NCBI GenBank assembly: GCA_947258435.1 | Contig: CAMYID010000024.1 | Coordinates: forward strand, 119,858-183,857 | DNA from: an uncultured Alphaproteobacteria bacterium | Lineage (GTDB): Bacteria > Pseudomonadota > Alphaproteobacteria > UBA11222 | Direction of reading: 5' to 3' | Length of the DNA stretch: 64,000 nt | Shown: positions 1 to 10,951 of the stretch, piece after piece | How positions within the stretch are numbered: position 1 is the stretch's first letter | How the letters are laid out: each line of letters opens with the position of its first letter | The notes under the pieces: model-generated | Databases searched by the model: none | The model's input: the letters and a program-made list of their open reading frames with translations, nothing else | What the model was told of the DNA's origin: nothing | Translations under genes and position numbers: made by a program

Positions 1-2
1 CA

Positions 3-2114
<2,112 letters not shown>

Positions 2115-2132
2115 CGGGATACGGCTTATCAA

Positions 2133-2822
2133 TCATGTAATGGCGGGTTTGAGAACTTCTGTCGTGATCGGGCGAAATTCGCGGGCGATATATTGCCGTG
2201 AGCGCCAGACAAAACCGGATTGCCTGTCTACCCAGTAGTAATTTTCAAACTTCCAGTTGGCATAGCGTGCTTCGCATTTTTCGCGCAGCACCAGGGTATT
2301 GAAAGTCATTTCCAGTATTTCGATTGCTTCTTCTCCGGCAAGTTCGAAAACCGAATCAATCGTATAGGTCTTTCTTTGCGCATTTTCGGCAATGGTCTGC
2401 GTGTGTGAAAAGCCGACGGCATTTCTGATCAGGTGGGGATTATTCGCCAGCGGATCAGGGGTGAGATAGGACGTCTCCACCACTGCGCTGGGAATGCCGA
2501 CCACCGTCACGACCCGCCCCGCACGGGTTACCAGTGAGATATTGTCGCCTGTAACCCAGATCAGGTTTTTGTTTCGTTTTGTATTCAGGACGACAAGAAC
2601 CGGCGGACCGTTGCCGATCCGTGCGCGCATTGTCGCGTAAGGCAAGTCCGAAATATATTGCCGGCTGATCTCATCACCAGGCAGGCCTGTCGTCAGAAAA
2701 CGCCCGGTATCGATAAGTGACTGTAGATACCCCTGATTGCCGCATCCGGCTAGTGGAACCGAGGTCAGGCCTGACAGGAATAATCGTCGGCTGATCCGCG
2801 CCGGATTTGCGTGCTGGGCCAT
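2133..2822 (-). CDS. YjbF/GfcB-like outer-membrane lipoprotein
   Basis: Probable lipoprotein of the YjbF (GfcB, group 4 capsule/exopolysaccharide) family. I place the start at ATG 2822 because it gives a classical signal: RISRRLFL, a hydrophobic stretch, then the lipobox LAGC. The longer upstream reading frame carries no signal features. The mature part is about 200 residues with a WVTGDNISLVTRAGRVVTVVG segment of the kind seen in YjbF proteins, and no catalytic motif. It is transcribed divergently from the YjbH-like gene at 3013 with 190 bp between the starts. In E. coli yjbE, F, G and H form one operon; no yjbE or yjbG is visible here. The role in polysaccharide export is inferred from the family. 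Confidence 0.75.
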   Translation of the reverse strand: MAQHANPARISRRLFLSGLTSVPLAGCGNQGYLQSLIDTGRFLTTGLPGDEISRQYISDLPYATMRARIGNGPPVLVVLNTKRNKNLIWVTGDNISLVTRAGRVVTVVGIPSAVVETSYLTPDPLANNPHLIRNAVGFSHTQTIAENAQRKTYTIDSVFELAGEEAIEILEMTFNTLVLREKCEARYANWKFENYYWVDRQSGFVWRSRQYIAREFRPITTEVLKPAIT

Positions 2823-3012
2823 AGACTGAAATTCTCGCGACGAAACAGACGTGTTTGGGCAACGCTTTCTCTCACAATAAGCAGGATTGCCAAAGTCTTT
2901 ATAGCGGGCTTGGACGGTGTTTGCTATGAGAAGGGGCGAGATCATATATCAGCAGGGGAGCCGGAAGGCATTGGCTACAGATTCAAGCAAAAATTCAGGG
3001 TAACATTACCAC

Positions 3013-5877
3013 GTGCCTGGACCCCTGTTTGATAATCTGTCGCGCCTATTACAGATAGCTGTTTTATCTGTGACAGTTGCTGTTTTTGTATCGTCAGCCA
3101 CCCTTGCAGAAGAGTTTCCGCATTCACCAAGCGATCTCGGTCCCACGGGCTTGATGAACATGCCGACGGCGCGGATGGCTGACGATGGCGAATTCAATGC
3201 CGGTGTGTCATATGTCAGCCCGTTCCGGCGCTATTTTCTGTCCTGGCAGGTTTTCCCCGCAGCACAGCTGACTTTTCGCTATACAGACAAACGGCGTGAA
3301 AATGGTCAACCGCCGACTTCGTCGGTGCCAACCAATGAAGACTTTTTTAAAGGTATTGTCGGATCGAGTGAAACAGATATTTATCTGGACCGGGGGTTCG
3401 ATCTGAAGTTGCGATTGCTGCATGAGGGCGAATATGCCCCCCAACTCGTCTTGGGTTTTCAGGATTTTATCGGAACTGGTTTATTCAGTGGTGAATATCT
3501 GGTTGCCAGCAAGCGGTATCAGGATTTCGATTTTACGGGTGGGTTTGGCTGGGGGGTTTTTGCGGGGCGCAATCAGCTGTCCAATCCCCTTGCGGAATTT
3601 TCGGATGGCTTCCGCGACCGCCCAGGATTTGAAGGGCTTGGTGGGGAAGCCAATTTCGGTACGCTGTTTCGGGGAAATAATATCGGGTTTTTCGGCGGTG
3701 TTGAATATTATACGCCATTTCGCGGTCTCACGCTGAAAGCGGAATTTGACAGTTCACCACAACGCCGTTTTGTTGTCGACCAGTTCATTGACAGGGACTC
3801 ACCGATTAATTTTGGCTTTAACTACCGGCCATTCGACTTCCTGAATTTCGCGATGGGTTGGGAACGCGGGAATGCATTGATGGCGCGTGTTGCCGTTCGC
3901 GCAAATATGCATCAATCCGACATGACAAAGAACGATCCGGTGCCCAAACCAGTTGCGCCGCGCCCGGCTGCCTGGGGGAGCGTGCCGACAAATCCAAAAC
4001 AGGCAGACTTGGCCCACATGCAGCGCTTGCCGCGCTATGCAACAGCCAGCGGGCCGGTTTCTGTCACCGTCAGCCAGCCTCCGGCCGCAATGTCGACAGC
4101 TCAGACAGGCGATAGCGCGGGGGTTGATGCCGTTTTTGCACGTTTTTCGAAATCGGGTTTTGAAATACTTGATATCGAATATATCGCTGCAAGCGCAATT
4201 GTCACCTTGTCGGGCGCCGATCCGGCGCGCATAGAACCTGAGGATGCTTTGGCGCTTCTGGATCTGGCCGGCGCTGGGCGGGCCAGTATCTGGCTTGTCA
4301 GTGCTGACCCGGCATACCGTGCGACCTCGCCAATTGAAATTCGCCGGCAGCAATTTGCGCAGGCACAATCAACGGACCGGTTGTTTGCCGCAGTCGCTGA
4401 AATGGGCATGGCGATCGATGCATTCGATATGACCGGCGACCGGGTATGGGTGACGGTACGTGCAGCATATCCGATTGAGACGTCACAAGCCCGGCAAGTT
4501 GCGCAAAATGTTCTGACGCATCTTGCGCCGATGGTGAGTGAGGTGACGTTGATCGCTTATGGCCCGGCGGCGGCGCAGCAGACAGTCGCGGTCATGCGTG
4601 AGGGGCACCGCGCACGGCAAGAGTATGGGCCATTGCCTGAAACGCCGGAAATAGTCGCCAGAAAACAGCAGGTGGCGAAGGCAATTTTCGATGCGCTCGA
4701 AGGGGCCAAGTTCGGGGCGGAATCTGTTGCGCTGGAGCGCAAGCAGGCCACGATTTATGTCTCGAATGTCCGCTATCGGCAAAGTCATGAAAATATTATG
4801 CGAATCGCACGCATAGTTGCCAATGAGCTGCCGGCGGATATCGAGCGGATCACAATTGTGTTCGTCGTCGAGAATATCGCGGGTGACCGGATTACCCTGG
4901 CACGAAAAGATATTGAAGAGTTTGCCGTAACCCGCATCGGCGTAGCTGAACTTGTCGCGAATTCGCAACTGGAACGCTCCGCCAGGCACGACCCTGTTCG
5001 CAAGACGGCGTTCAGGAATGATCAATCATATCCCAACTTCCAGTATTTCATCCGGCCGAAGTTGCGGCAGCATCTGGGAAGCGTTGACGGTTTGATCCTT
5101 GCTGATTTGAATATCGCGCTTTCTGCCCGTGTCGGTCTTGCGCCGGGATTGTCATTGCGCGGCACGGCAGGCAAATTCGTGGCAGGTAATCTCGATGAGT
5201 TAACCACTGCCGGGACAAGCGCCCTGCCGCAGGTGCGGACGCTTATTCGCCGTTATCTTCAGGAAGGCCGGGATCATATTTCCAACTTGCAGATGGATTA
5301 CATCGCAAATCCCGCCGACTATCTCTATACACGCCTGTCGGCGGGTATATTTGAATGGATGTATGGCGGTGTCGGCGGGGAGGTTCTTTACTGGCCTGAT
5401 CAGTCCCCGATTGCGATCGGGGGTACCCTGAACTGGGTCAGGCAGCGCGATTTTGATCAGCTCTTTTCCTTCAGGGATTATGATACGGTCGAAGGGCATG
5501 CCACGATTTATTATCGTTTGCCATTCTATGACATGTTCACGCAGCTGCATGTTGGCCGTTTCCTGGCCAAGGACAAGGGCGCGACAATTGATATTTCGCG
5601 GCGCTTTGATTCAGGAATTTCCTTTGGCCTGTTCGCAACATTTACCAATGTTTCCGCTGCAGATTTTGGGGAAGGCAGCTTCGACAAAGGCTTTTACATG
5701 AATGTGCCTTTCGATCTGTTCCTGAACCGTTCAAGTCGCAGGCATGTTGCTTTTGCCTTCAAGCCCTTGACGCGTGATGGCGGGCAGCGTGTCGGCGTCG
5801 GGCCTGCGCTTTACAGTGTCGTTGAAAGTGGTAGTGCCGCTGATTGGGGTACAAACTGGGGCAACGCACCCGATTAG
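3013..5877 (+). CDS. YjbH-domain outer-membrane protein
   Basis: Large predicted outer-membrane beta-barrel of the YjbH family, linked in enterobacteria to exopolysaccharide production. The start is GTG 3013 with a weak AGGGTAA about 10 bases upstream. Residues 10-32 form a signal peptide ending ATLAEEF. The family hallmark GPTGLMNMPTARMADDGEF follows directly, then alternating aromatic strands (SYVSPFRRYFLSWQ, GVEYYTPFRGL). A middle block from about residue 300 to 620, rich in Pro/Ala and then of mixed alpha/beta character, separates two barrel-like halves. At 954 residues it is clearly longer than the roughly 700 of E. coli YjbH. It is divergent from the YjbF-like gene and shares the 2823-3012 promoter region with it. 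Confidence 0.8.
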   Translation: MPGPLFDNLSRLLQIAVLSVTVAVFVSSATLAEEFPHSPSDLGPTGLMNMPTARMADDGEFNAGVSYVSPFRRYFLSWQVFPAAQLTFRYTDKRRENGQPPTSSVPTNEDFFKGIVGSSETDIYLDRGFDLKLRLLHEGEYAPQLVLGFQDFIGTGLFSGEYLVASKRYQDFDFTGGFGWGVFAGRNQLSNPLAEFSDGFRDRPGFEGLGGEANFGTLFRGNNIGFFGGVEYYTPFRGLTLKAEFDSSPQRRFVVDQFIDRDSPINFGFNYRPFDFLNFAMGWERGNALMARVAVRANMHQSDMTKNDPVPKPVAPRPAAWGSVPTNPKQADLAHMQRLPRYATASGPVSVTVSQPPAAMSTAQTGDSAGVDAVFARFSKSGFEILDIEYIAASAIVTLSGADPARIEPEDALALLDLAGAGRASIWLVSADPAYRATSPIEIRRQQFAQAQSTDRLFAAVAEMGMAIDAFDMTGDRVWVTVRAAYPIETSQARQVAQNVLTHLAPMVSEVTLIAYGPAAAQQTVAVMREGHRARQEYGPLPETPEIVARKQQVAKAIFDALEGAKFGAESVALERKQATIYVSNVRYRQSHENIMRIARIVANELPADIERITIVFVVENIAGDRITLARKDIEEFAVTRIGVAELVANSQLERSARHDPVRKTAFRNDQSYPNFQYFIRPKLRQHLGSVDGLILADLNIALSARVGLAPGLSLRGTAGKFVAGNLDELTTAGTSALPQVRTLIRRYLQEGRDHISNLQMDYIANPADYLYTRLSAGIFEWMYGGVGGEVLYWPDQSPIAIGGTLNWVRQRDFDQLFSFRDYDTVEGHATIYYRLPFYDMFTQLHVGRFLAKDKGATIDISRRFDSGISFGLFATFTNVSAADFGEGSFDKGFYMNVPFDLFLNRSSRRHVAFAFKPLTRDGGQRVGVGPALYSVVESGSAADWGTNWGNAPD

Positions 5878-5963
5878 AGCTTTACGCGGTCTGGCCAGGC
5901 AGGTGATCGCCCAGCTAGATTGACTTCAAATAAGAATAGGGCAGATCTGCAGAGAAAGCTCTA
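5875..5963. repeat. TAGAGC...GCTCTA inverted-repeat element between convergent genes
   Basis: TAGAGCTTT (5875-5883) is matched by its exact reverse complement AAAGCTCTA (5955-5963). The 89-bp unit fills the whole gap between the YjbH gene and the VWA gene, and each arm contains one gene's stop codon. It resembles the small TAGAGC/GCTCTA-bounded intergenic repeats of some alphaproteobacteria. I saw no second copy in this window. Confidence 0.5.
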
Positions 5964-7448
5964 GCTTGCGCTGCGCAAAACGGAACTCACGATCCGCTCC
6001 AGATGGAACAGGGAGTTGCAAACCTGGACCTGATGGCAATAGGGAGTGAATTTCCGCATGACTGAGTCAGCATAGTTCCAGGTATTCTTTTCTTCCGGAT
6101 TGAGCCACATGACCCATTTGGCACGGTCATAGATCTTCTTCATGATCTCGGAGCCGGGATCGCCATAGTTGCTGCGCGCATCACCGAGCATGATCACTGT
6201 CGTCCGGCTGTCGATATCATTGAGTGCAATATCGGCAAAATCGTTGAGCGACTGTCCATAATCGGTTGAACCCTGCCCCCATTCATGCAGGGTTTTGGTC
6301 ATTGCATCTTCCACATTCCCTTCGGCGAACAGATCGGTGACCTCGCCCAGTCGTGCCGAAAAGGCAAAGGAACGGACGTTCGGCATAACTTCATTGAGGC
6401 TATAGAGAAACATCAGCATGAAGTTCGCGACAGTGGCAACCGAGCCTGAAACGTCGCAAATTGCGATGACTTTCGGGCGGTCGACTTTCACCGCTTTCCA
6501 CCGCACATCGAATGGCACGCCATCATAGGCATGGTTCTTTGCCATGGTTTTCCGGATATCGAGCTGGCCCCGATTGTAAATCTTACGGCGCCGCGAATGC
6601 AGGGCGATCAGGCGCTTTGCCATCTTATGCACCATGATCTGGACCTGCCGGAAATCGCGTCGCTCAATATTTGTCAGCCGCACTTGCGAGAGCACTTCCT
6701 CGCGCAGTTGACTGCCATCAACATCCGCATGCAGCATGAATTGCTGCTCCACATAATCGCGGACCTGCTGCATCAGATAGTTGCGACCCTTGCGCAGCCG
6801 TTCGGCAAGCTCCTTGGTATCGGGATTGGCCTTTTTCTTCAGGCTGTTGACATCGTTATTCAGCGCCTTCAGCCCCATATGCTCCATGATGCGGCGGCTA
6901 AATAAACCTTTCTGCGTGAAAATCCGGATATTGCGGACGCCAACCGCATCGCCGGCTTCCGCCATCGCAAGCGCCAATGCGTTGCGATCGCCAGACAGCA
7001 GCATGCGCGACAGCGATGATAATTGCAGTTCGGTGTTTTTATCCGCCGTTTCAACCGCATCGGTAATGTCGGGAATGCCCTCACCTTCGCCGCCGCCCTG
7101 AACGGCGCAGCCCTGGCCCCCGCCCCCGCCACCTTCTCCCATAGCGCCTTCGCCAAGCTCATCAGACAGGCTGGGAACGATGTTTTCGGCGCTGAACGTG
7201 TCATCGAGCTGATCGGCACCTTGCTCGTCAAGTTTCCGGAATTCAAAAAAACGATCGAACGTATAGTCATAGATCGCTTTTTCTTCCGGCGTTTTGGGCA
7301 GAACGAGGGCAAGTGAGTTTTTCAGCATATCGCGGTCGCGATAGCCGACCAGATCGACCACGTGATGGGCGTCAACCGCCTCCATGCTGGAGACGCGCAC
7401 CTCGGAATTACGCAATGCTTTGATGAAGTTGCCTAATGTCTGGTCCAT
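5961..7448 (-). CDS. VWA domain protein, CoxE-like
   Basis: A 495-residue protein with a C-terminal von Willebrand A domain. The metal-ion-dependent adhesion site is intact: D-x-S-G-S in ICDVSGSVATV near residue 330, the threonine in GQGSTDYG, and the aspartate in MLGDARSNYG. A glycine-rich linker (about residues 103-125) separates an N-terminal helical part from a long basic middle region. There is no signal peptide, so it is cytoplasmic. It is the last gene of a leftward operon behind a MoxR-type ATPase, 30 bp away. MoxR/VWA pairs are known to act as metal-insertion or complex-maturation chaperones (for example CoxD/CoxE for CO dehydrogenase). The client here is unknown, and no cox structural genes are in the window. 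Confidence 0.85.
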   Translation of the reverse strand: MDQTLGNFIKALRNSEVRVSSMEAVDAHHVVDLVGYRDRDMLKNSLALVLPKTPEEKAIYDYTFDRFFEFRKLDEQGADQLDDTFSAENIVPSLSDELGEGAMGEGGGGGGQGCAVQGGGEGEGIPDITDAVETADKNTELQLSSLSRMLLSGDRNALALAMAEAGDAVGVRNIRIFTQKGLFSRRIMEHMGLKALNNDVNSLKKKANPDTKELAERLRKGRNYLMQQVRDYVEQQFMLHADVDGSQLREEVLSQVRLTNIERRDFRQVQIMVHKMAKRLIALHSRRRKIYNRGQLDIRKTMAKNHAYDGVPFDVRWKAVKVDRPKVIAICDVSGSVATVANFMLMFLYSLNEVMPNVRSFAFSARLGEVTDLFAEGNVEDAMTKTLHEWGQGSTDYGQSLNDFADIALNDIDSRTTVIMLGDARSNYGDPGSEIMKKIYDRAKWVMWLNPEEKNTWNYADSVMRKFTPYCHQVQVCNSLFHLERIVSSVLRSAS

Positions 7449-7478
7449 TTCGGCTGTCCCGATCCTGCCCGTCGTGTT

Positions 7479-8459
7479 CTAGGATGCCCCGGCCGGCAGG
7501 CTTGCCGATTTCAGGGCTTCATTTGTCAGTGTTGTCAATTCGGCTTCTACCGTTTCGATATCATCCTGGAATTTCAGGATAACATTGAGTGTGTCGCGCA
7601 CCATGTCCTGACTAAGCGTAGTGGCATGCAGCAACACGAGCGTCCGCGCCCAGTCGATCGTCTCGCTTACCGCAGGCAGCTTTTTCAGATCCTGACTGCG
7701 CAGTTCCTGTACAAAGGCCACAAGCTCTTTCCGCAAGGTTTCCGAAACATCGGGAACACGGGCCGCAATGATCTTGTTTTCAAGCTCTGTACCGGGGAAT
7801 GGTATGTAAAGATGCAGGCAGCGGCGTTTCAGCGCGTCGCTCAACTCTCTTGTATTATTACTGGTCAGGAAGACGACCGGCGGGACCTTTGCCTTCACTG
7901 TACCAATTTCCGGAATCGTGATCTGATAATCCGATAGCAACTCAAGCAGGAAGGCTTCGAACTCCTGATCGGCCTTGTCGAGTTCGTCGATCAGCAGGAC
8001 AGAGCCGGATTCGGCGCGCAAAGCTTTGAGCAGCGGCCGTTCTTCCACAAATTGTTCGGAGAAGAACACATCGGAAAACTGGTGCAGCCGGTCCATCGAC
8101 TCGCCAAGTCCCTTGGCCCCTTGCAGAACTTCGCCAAGTGTCTCGCGCAGGATCTGCGTGTAAAGCAGCTGCTTGCCATATTTCCACTCATAAAGTGCTT
8201 TGGACTCGTCAAGCCCCTCATAGCACTGCATGCGTACGAGCGGCAGGTCCAGAAACTTGGCGGTGGCAACCGCAAGCTCGGTCTTGCCGACGCCCGGAGG
8301 GCCCTCGACCAGCAATGGTTTGGCCAGATGCCGTGCCAGATAAATCGAGGTGGCAATCTGGGCGCTTGTGATATAGCCCAGCTCTTCGAACCCCGCATGG
8401 ATCTTGTCGATTGAATCCATGCGCCCGTCCGTATCAAAACTCGTCTTTGCCACCGTCAC
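7479..8459 (-). CDS. MoxR-family AAA+ ATPase, CoxD-like
   Basis: A 326-residue AAA+ ATPase. Walker A GPPGVGKT lies at residues 53-60, Walker B VLLIDELDKAD near 153, and sensor 1 in FLTSNNTREL. The start is GTG 8459, whose GTGA overlaps the TGA stop of the upstream acyl-CoA dehydrogenase, so translational coupling is likely and supports this start over the internal ATG at 8420. The product probably remodels a client complex together with the VWA protein encoded immediately downstream. MoxR proteins are ATP-driven chaperones; the specific target cannot be read from this sequence. Confidence 0.9.
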   Translation of the reverse strand: MTVAKTSFDTDGRMDSIDKIHAGFEELGYITSAQIATSIYLARHLAKPLLVEGPPGVGKTELAVATAKFLDLPLVRMQCYEGLDESKALYEWKYGKQLLYTQILRETLGEVLQGAKGLGESMDRLHQFSDVFFSEQFVEERPLLKALRAESGSVLLIDELDKADQEFEAFLLELLSDYQITIPEIGTVKAKVPPVVFLTSNNTRELSDALKRRCLHLYIPFPGTELENKIIAARVPDVSETLRKELVAFVQELRSQDLKKLPAVSETIDWARTLVLLHATTLSQDMVRDTLNVILKFQDDIETVEAELTTLTNEALKSASLPAGAS

Positions 8460-9625
8460 GTTCTTCCTACTTTCATGATCATAGATTTAGCCAGTTTCCC
8501 CTGTTTAGCGCGGTCAACGTTGGAGGCCAACCCTCCTGATTTCGCCATATCCCCTGTCAGGCGAATTAATTCGCTATTATCTGCGGTTTCCGGCAGGTTC
8601 AGCGTGTCCAGAAATACACTGAAATCCGTCTGAAAATCGCGCGACAGGCGCCGCGCGGCCAAAATGAGAGCTGTGGGGTCACTCTCTTTGTTCCCATCAA
8701 GGCGTTGGGCAACCGCAAACGCAATTGTGCGGATCGCTTCCTGCATAGCGTAAAGTCCGCCAAGCGTTTCCAGCTGTTCAGGGCTTAAGCTCTGCGTGCT
8801 GTCAAGTGACCGGACCAGCAGCTCAAGCTGTGCCGCGCGGCCGCCAAGTGCAGTGCCAAGGGCGACAGCATCTTCTACTTCGCGCAACGGTTTGGAGATT
8901 GTCTCAAAGGCTTCGCCTTCCGGGCCGAGCAAATTGGCGTTCGGTATCGCGCACCCGTCGAGGCGAAGCCCCCCATGCCGGGCAGGGCGCAGAAAATCAA
9001 CGGCGCCGGCCCTGGTTTGCGTCAGGCCAGGTGTGTCCCGCGGTACAAGAAATGCGCTGAATTGCTTGCGGCCTCCGACCACATCGCTGATCGCAAGAAC
9101 CACATAAAGCCCTGCAATCGGCCCATTGGTAAGCCAGGCCTTTTCACCGTTCAGCCGCCAATGAGTGTCACCGCGTTCGGCACGGCTTTTCAGGCGCTTG
9201 GGATGCGCGCCCGCATCAGGTTCGGAAATGGCGACCGAAGGGGTCAGATGGCCCGCGGCAAGCGCGGGCAGAAACTGCTGGCGCTGCGCCTTGTCGCCCT
9301 GACCATGAATAATGAGCCGTGAAATCAGCGTATGACTGAGCCAGGCCACCGCCAGCCCTAAATTCCGCCCGCCCCGGACCAGCGCCTCACCGGCAAGGAT
9401 CAATGTCCGGTAATCCGCGCCACCACCGCCATATTCGCGCGGAATACCAAGCCCCAGAATGCCGGCCTCTCCCATTGCCTGCCAAAGTTCGTACGGAAAC
9501 TCTGCCGCTTCTTCATAGAGCTCATGCCGGCCCGCAATCTGCGCTCGTGCAAATTCGGCGACCGCATTGACTTGCGGGCTTGTATTGTCCCGGTCCGGGG
9601 TTTGCTGATCTGGCTCATGCTGCAT
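8456..9625 (-). CDS. acyl-CoA dehydrogenase family protein
   Basis: FAD enzyme that oxidises acyl-CoA thioesters to 2-enoyl-CoA, or a relative of such enzymes. I choose ATG 9625 (MQHEPDQQTPD), giving 389 residues, the family's usual size; the longer frame to 9697 adds an unlikely aromatic-rich leader. Recognisable parts are the helical N-terminal domain with GIPREYGGGGADY, the flavin-binding strand SVAISEPDAGAHPKRLK, HWRLNGEKAWLTNGP, and a C-terminal helical domain. A glutamate in LREVEDAV is a candidate catalytic base. It heads the operon with the MoxR ATPase and VWA gene and overlaps the former by 4 bases. The acyl substrate is not predictable. Confidence 0.85.
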   Translation of the reverse strand: MQHEPDQQTPDRDNTSPQVNAVAEFARAQIAGRHELYEEAAEFPYELWQAMGEAGILGLGIPREYGGGGADYRTLILAGEALVRGGRNLGLAVAWLSHTLISRLIIHGQGDKAQRQQFLPALAAGHLTPSVAISEPDAGAHPKRLKSRAERGDTHWRLNGEKAWLTNGPIAGLYVVLAISDVVGGRKQFSAFLVPRDTPGLTQTRAGAVDFLRPARHGGLRLDGCAIPNANLLGPEGEAFETISKPLREVEDAVALGTALGGRAAQLELLVRSLDSTQSLSPEQLETLGGLYAMQEAIRTIAFAVAQRLDGNKESDPTALILAARRLSRDFQTDFSVFLDTLNLPETADNSELIRLTGDMAKSGGLASNVDRAKQGKLAKSMIMKVGRT

Positions 9626-9727
9626 GAGGAAGCTCTGAAAAAAGTAACTGGTCTTGCGTTTGAAATGGCAGATAACCGGGCGTTGGGCCGGCATCATCTT
9701 TTTCTGTGGCCGGGAATGGCCTTGGCC

Positions 9728-10477
9728 CTACATCACCGCGTTATAGCCGCCATCCACGGGCAGCGTCACACCGGTGACAAAGCCCGCGGCATCCGATGCT
9801 AGGAACAAGGCCGGTCCTGCCATATCGTCGGGTTCGCCCCAGCGGGCCATGGGCGTGTGTTTCAGGATTGCGGTACTGCTTTGATCGTCGGCTTCGATGG
9901 GGTTGGTCATCTTGGACCGGATCCAGCCCGGTGCAATTCCGTTTACGCGAATGCCTTTGGGTGCGTAACTTTCGGCAAGCGCCATGGTAAGCTGCACGAT
10001 GCCCGCCTTGCTTGCGCCATATCCCGGCACACCGGGTAACGAGGCATAGGCGCTCATCGAAGCGACATTGATGATCGATCCGCCCGCCGCACTCAACGCG
10101 TCGCGAAATGCCTGACAAAAACGATAGGTGCCGACAAGATTGATATCGATGGTCTGGGCGAAGATGTCCGGGTCTGCCTCGCTCTTGCCGCCGGGCCGCG
10201 CATTGCCGGCGCAGTTGATCAGCACATCGAGTGTGTCGAACTCGGAGGCGAGCTTCAGGATCGCTGCCCCGTCGCGGGTATCAAGCCGGAGATAGCGCAT
10301 GCGGGCGAGATCCTCATCCGGATAGTCGGCTGCGCTGTCGCGCGTTCCGGTGATTGTGACCGCTGCGCCGGCGTCCCGGAAGCCGCGGGCAAATGCACCG
10401 CCAATACCGCCGCTGCCGCCGGTGACGATCACCTTGCAACCGGAAAAGTCATAGCGGGTAAGTCTGTAGTCAGGCAT
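9728..10477 (-). CDS. short-chain dehydrogenase/reductase (SDR)
   Basis: Classical SDR of 249 residues using NAD(P)H. The cofactor motif TGGSGGIG is at residues 19-26 of the ATG-10477 start, NCAGNA follows the fourth strand, and the catalytic Ser and Tyr-x-x-x-Lys are in the SMSAYASLPGVPGYGASKAG region. The C-terminal GWIRSKM and PVDGGYNAVM segments are typical. GGAAAGG lies about 8 bases before ATG 10477, which decides this start over the in-frame ATG six codons upstream. It is separated by about 100 bp from the acyl-CoA dehydrogenase and may be co-transcribed with it. The substrate is unknown. Confidence 0.88.
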   Translation of the reverse strand: MPDYRLTRYDFSGCKVIVTGGSGGIGGAFARGFRDAGAAVTITGTRDSAADYPDEDLARMRYLRLDTRDGAAILKLASEFDTLDVLINCAGNARPGGKSEADPDIFAQTIDINLVGTYRFCQAFRDALSAAGGSIINVASMSAYASLPGVPGYGASKAGIVQLTMALAESYAPKGIRVNGIAPGWIRSKMTNPIEADDQSSTAILKHTPMARWGEPDDMAGPALFLASDAAGFVTGVTLPVDGGYNAVM

Positions 10478-10591
10478 GGGGTAACCTTTCCGCACTCTGC
10501 AATAAACATTCGCTCACACCCCGCTTTATGGCAAGCTGCGGGGAAAATAGCCAGTATGAGGCTGCCGGGTCTGGAAGAAAGGGAGAGGGAA

Positions 10592-10891
10592 ATGCTGGTC
10601 ATATCGGGAATTTTCCGGATTGCACCTGAAAGCCGCGCCAATGCCGTGGCGCTGGCGCAGGAGATGGCGCGTGCCAGCCGGGAAGAGGAGGGCTGCCATG
10701 CTTACAGCTTCTACGCTGATATCGAAGATCAGAATGTTTTGCGGATTTTCGAGCAGTGGGAGTCCGACGAAGCGCTTGCCGCGCATTTCCAAACGCCGCA
10801 TATGAAGACGTTTCAGGCAGGAATGTCGGGGCTGAAAATCCTGTCCCGCGAAGTCACGAAATATGAAGTTGCGCGTGCCGCCGCACTTTGA
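10592..10891 (+). CDS. antibiotic biosynthesis monooxygenase (ABM) domain protein
   Basis: Ferredoxin-like dimeric alpha+beta barrel of 99 residues, related to quinol monooxygenase YgiN. The start ATG 10592 follows GGGAGAGG directly; the upstream in-frame GAG-rich codons are that ribosome binding site. Typical motifs are ISGIFRIAPESRANAVAL, EEGCHAYSFYAD and FEQWESDEALAAHFQTPHM. These proteins are small cytoplasmic oxygenases or quinone-handling enzymes. It lies 60 bp upstream of an AhpD-like gene in the same direction. Confidence 0.82.
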   Translation: MLVISGIFRIAPESRANAVALAQEMARASREEEGCHAYSFYADIEDQNVLRIFEQWESDEALAAHFQTPHMKTFQAGMSGLKILSREVTKYEVARAAAL

Positions 10892-10951
10892 AGGAAGCAG
10901 GCTGCGCCTTGACAGAAAGCAGTAACCGCAAAGAATGAAAGGAATGCCGCC

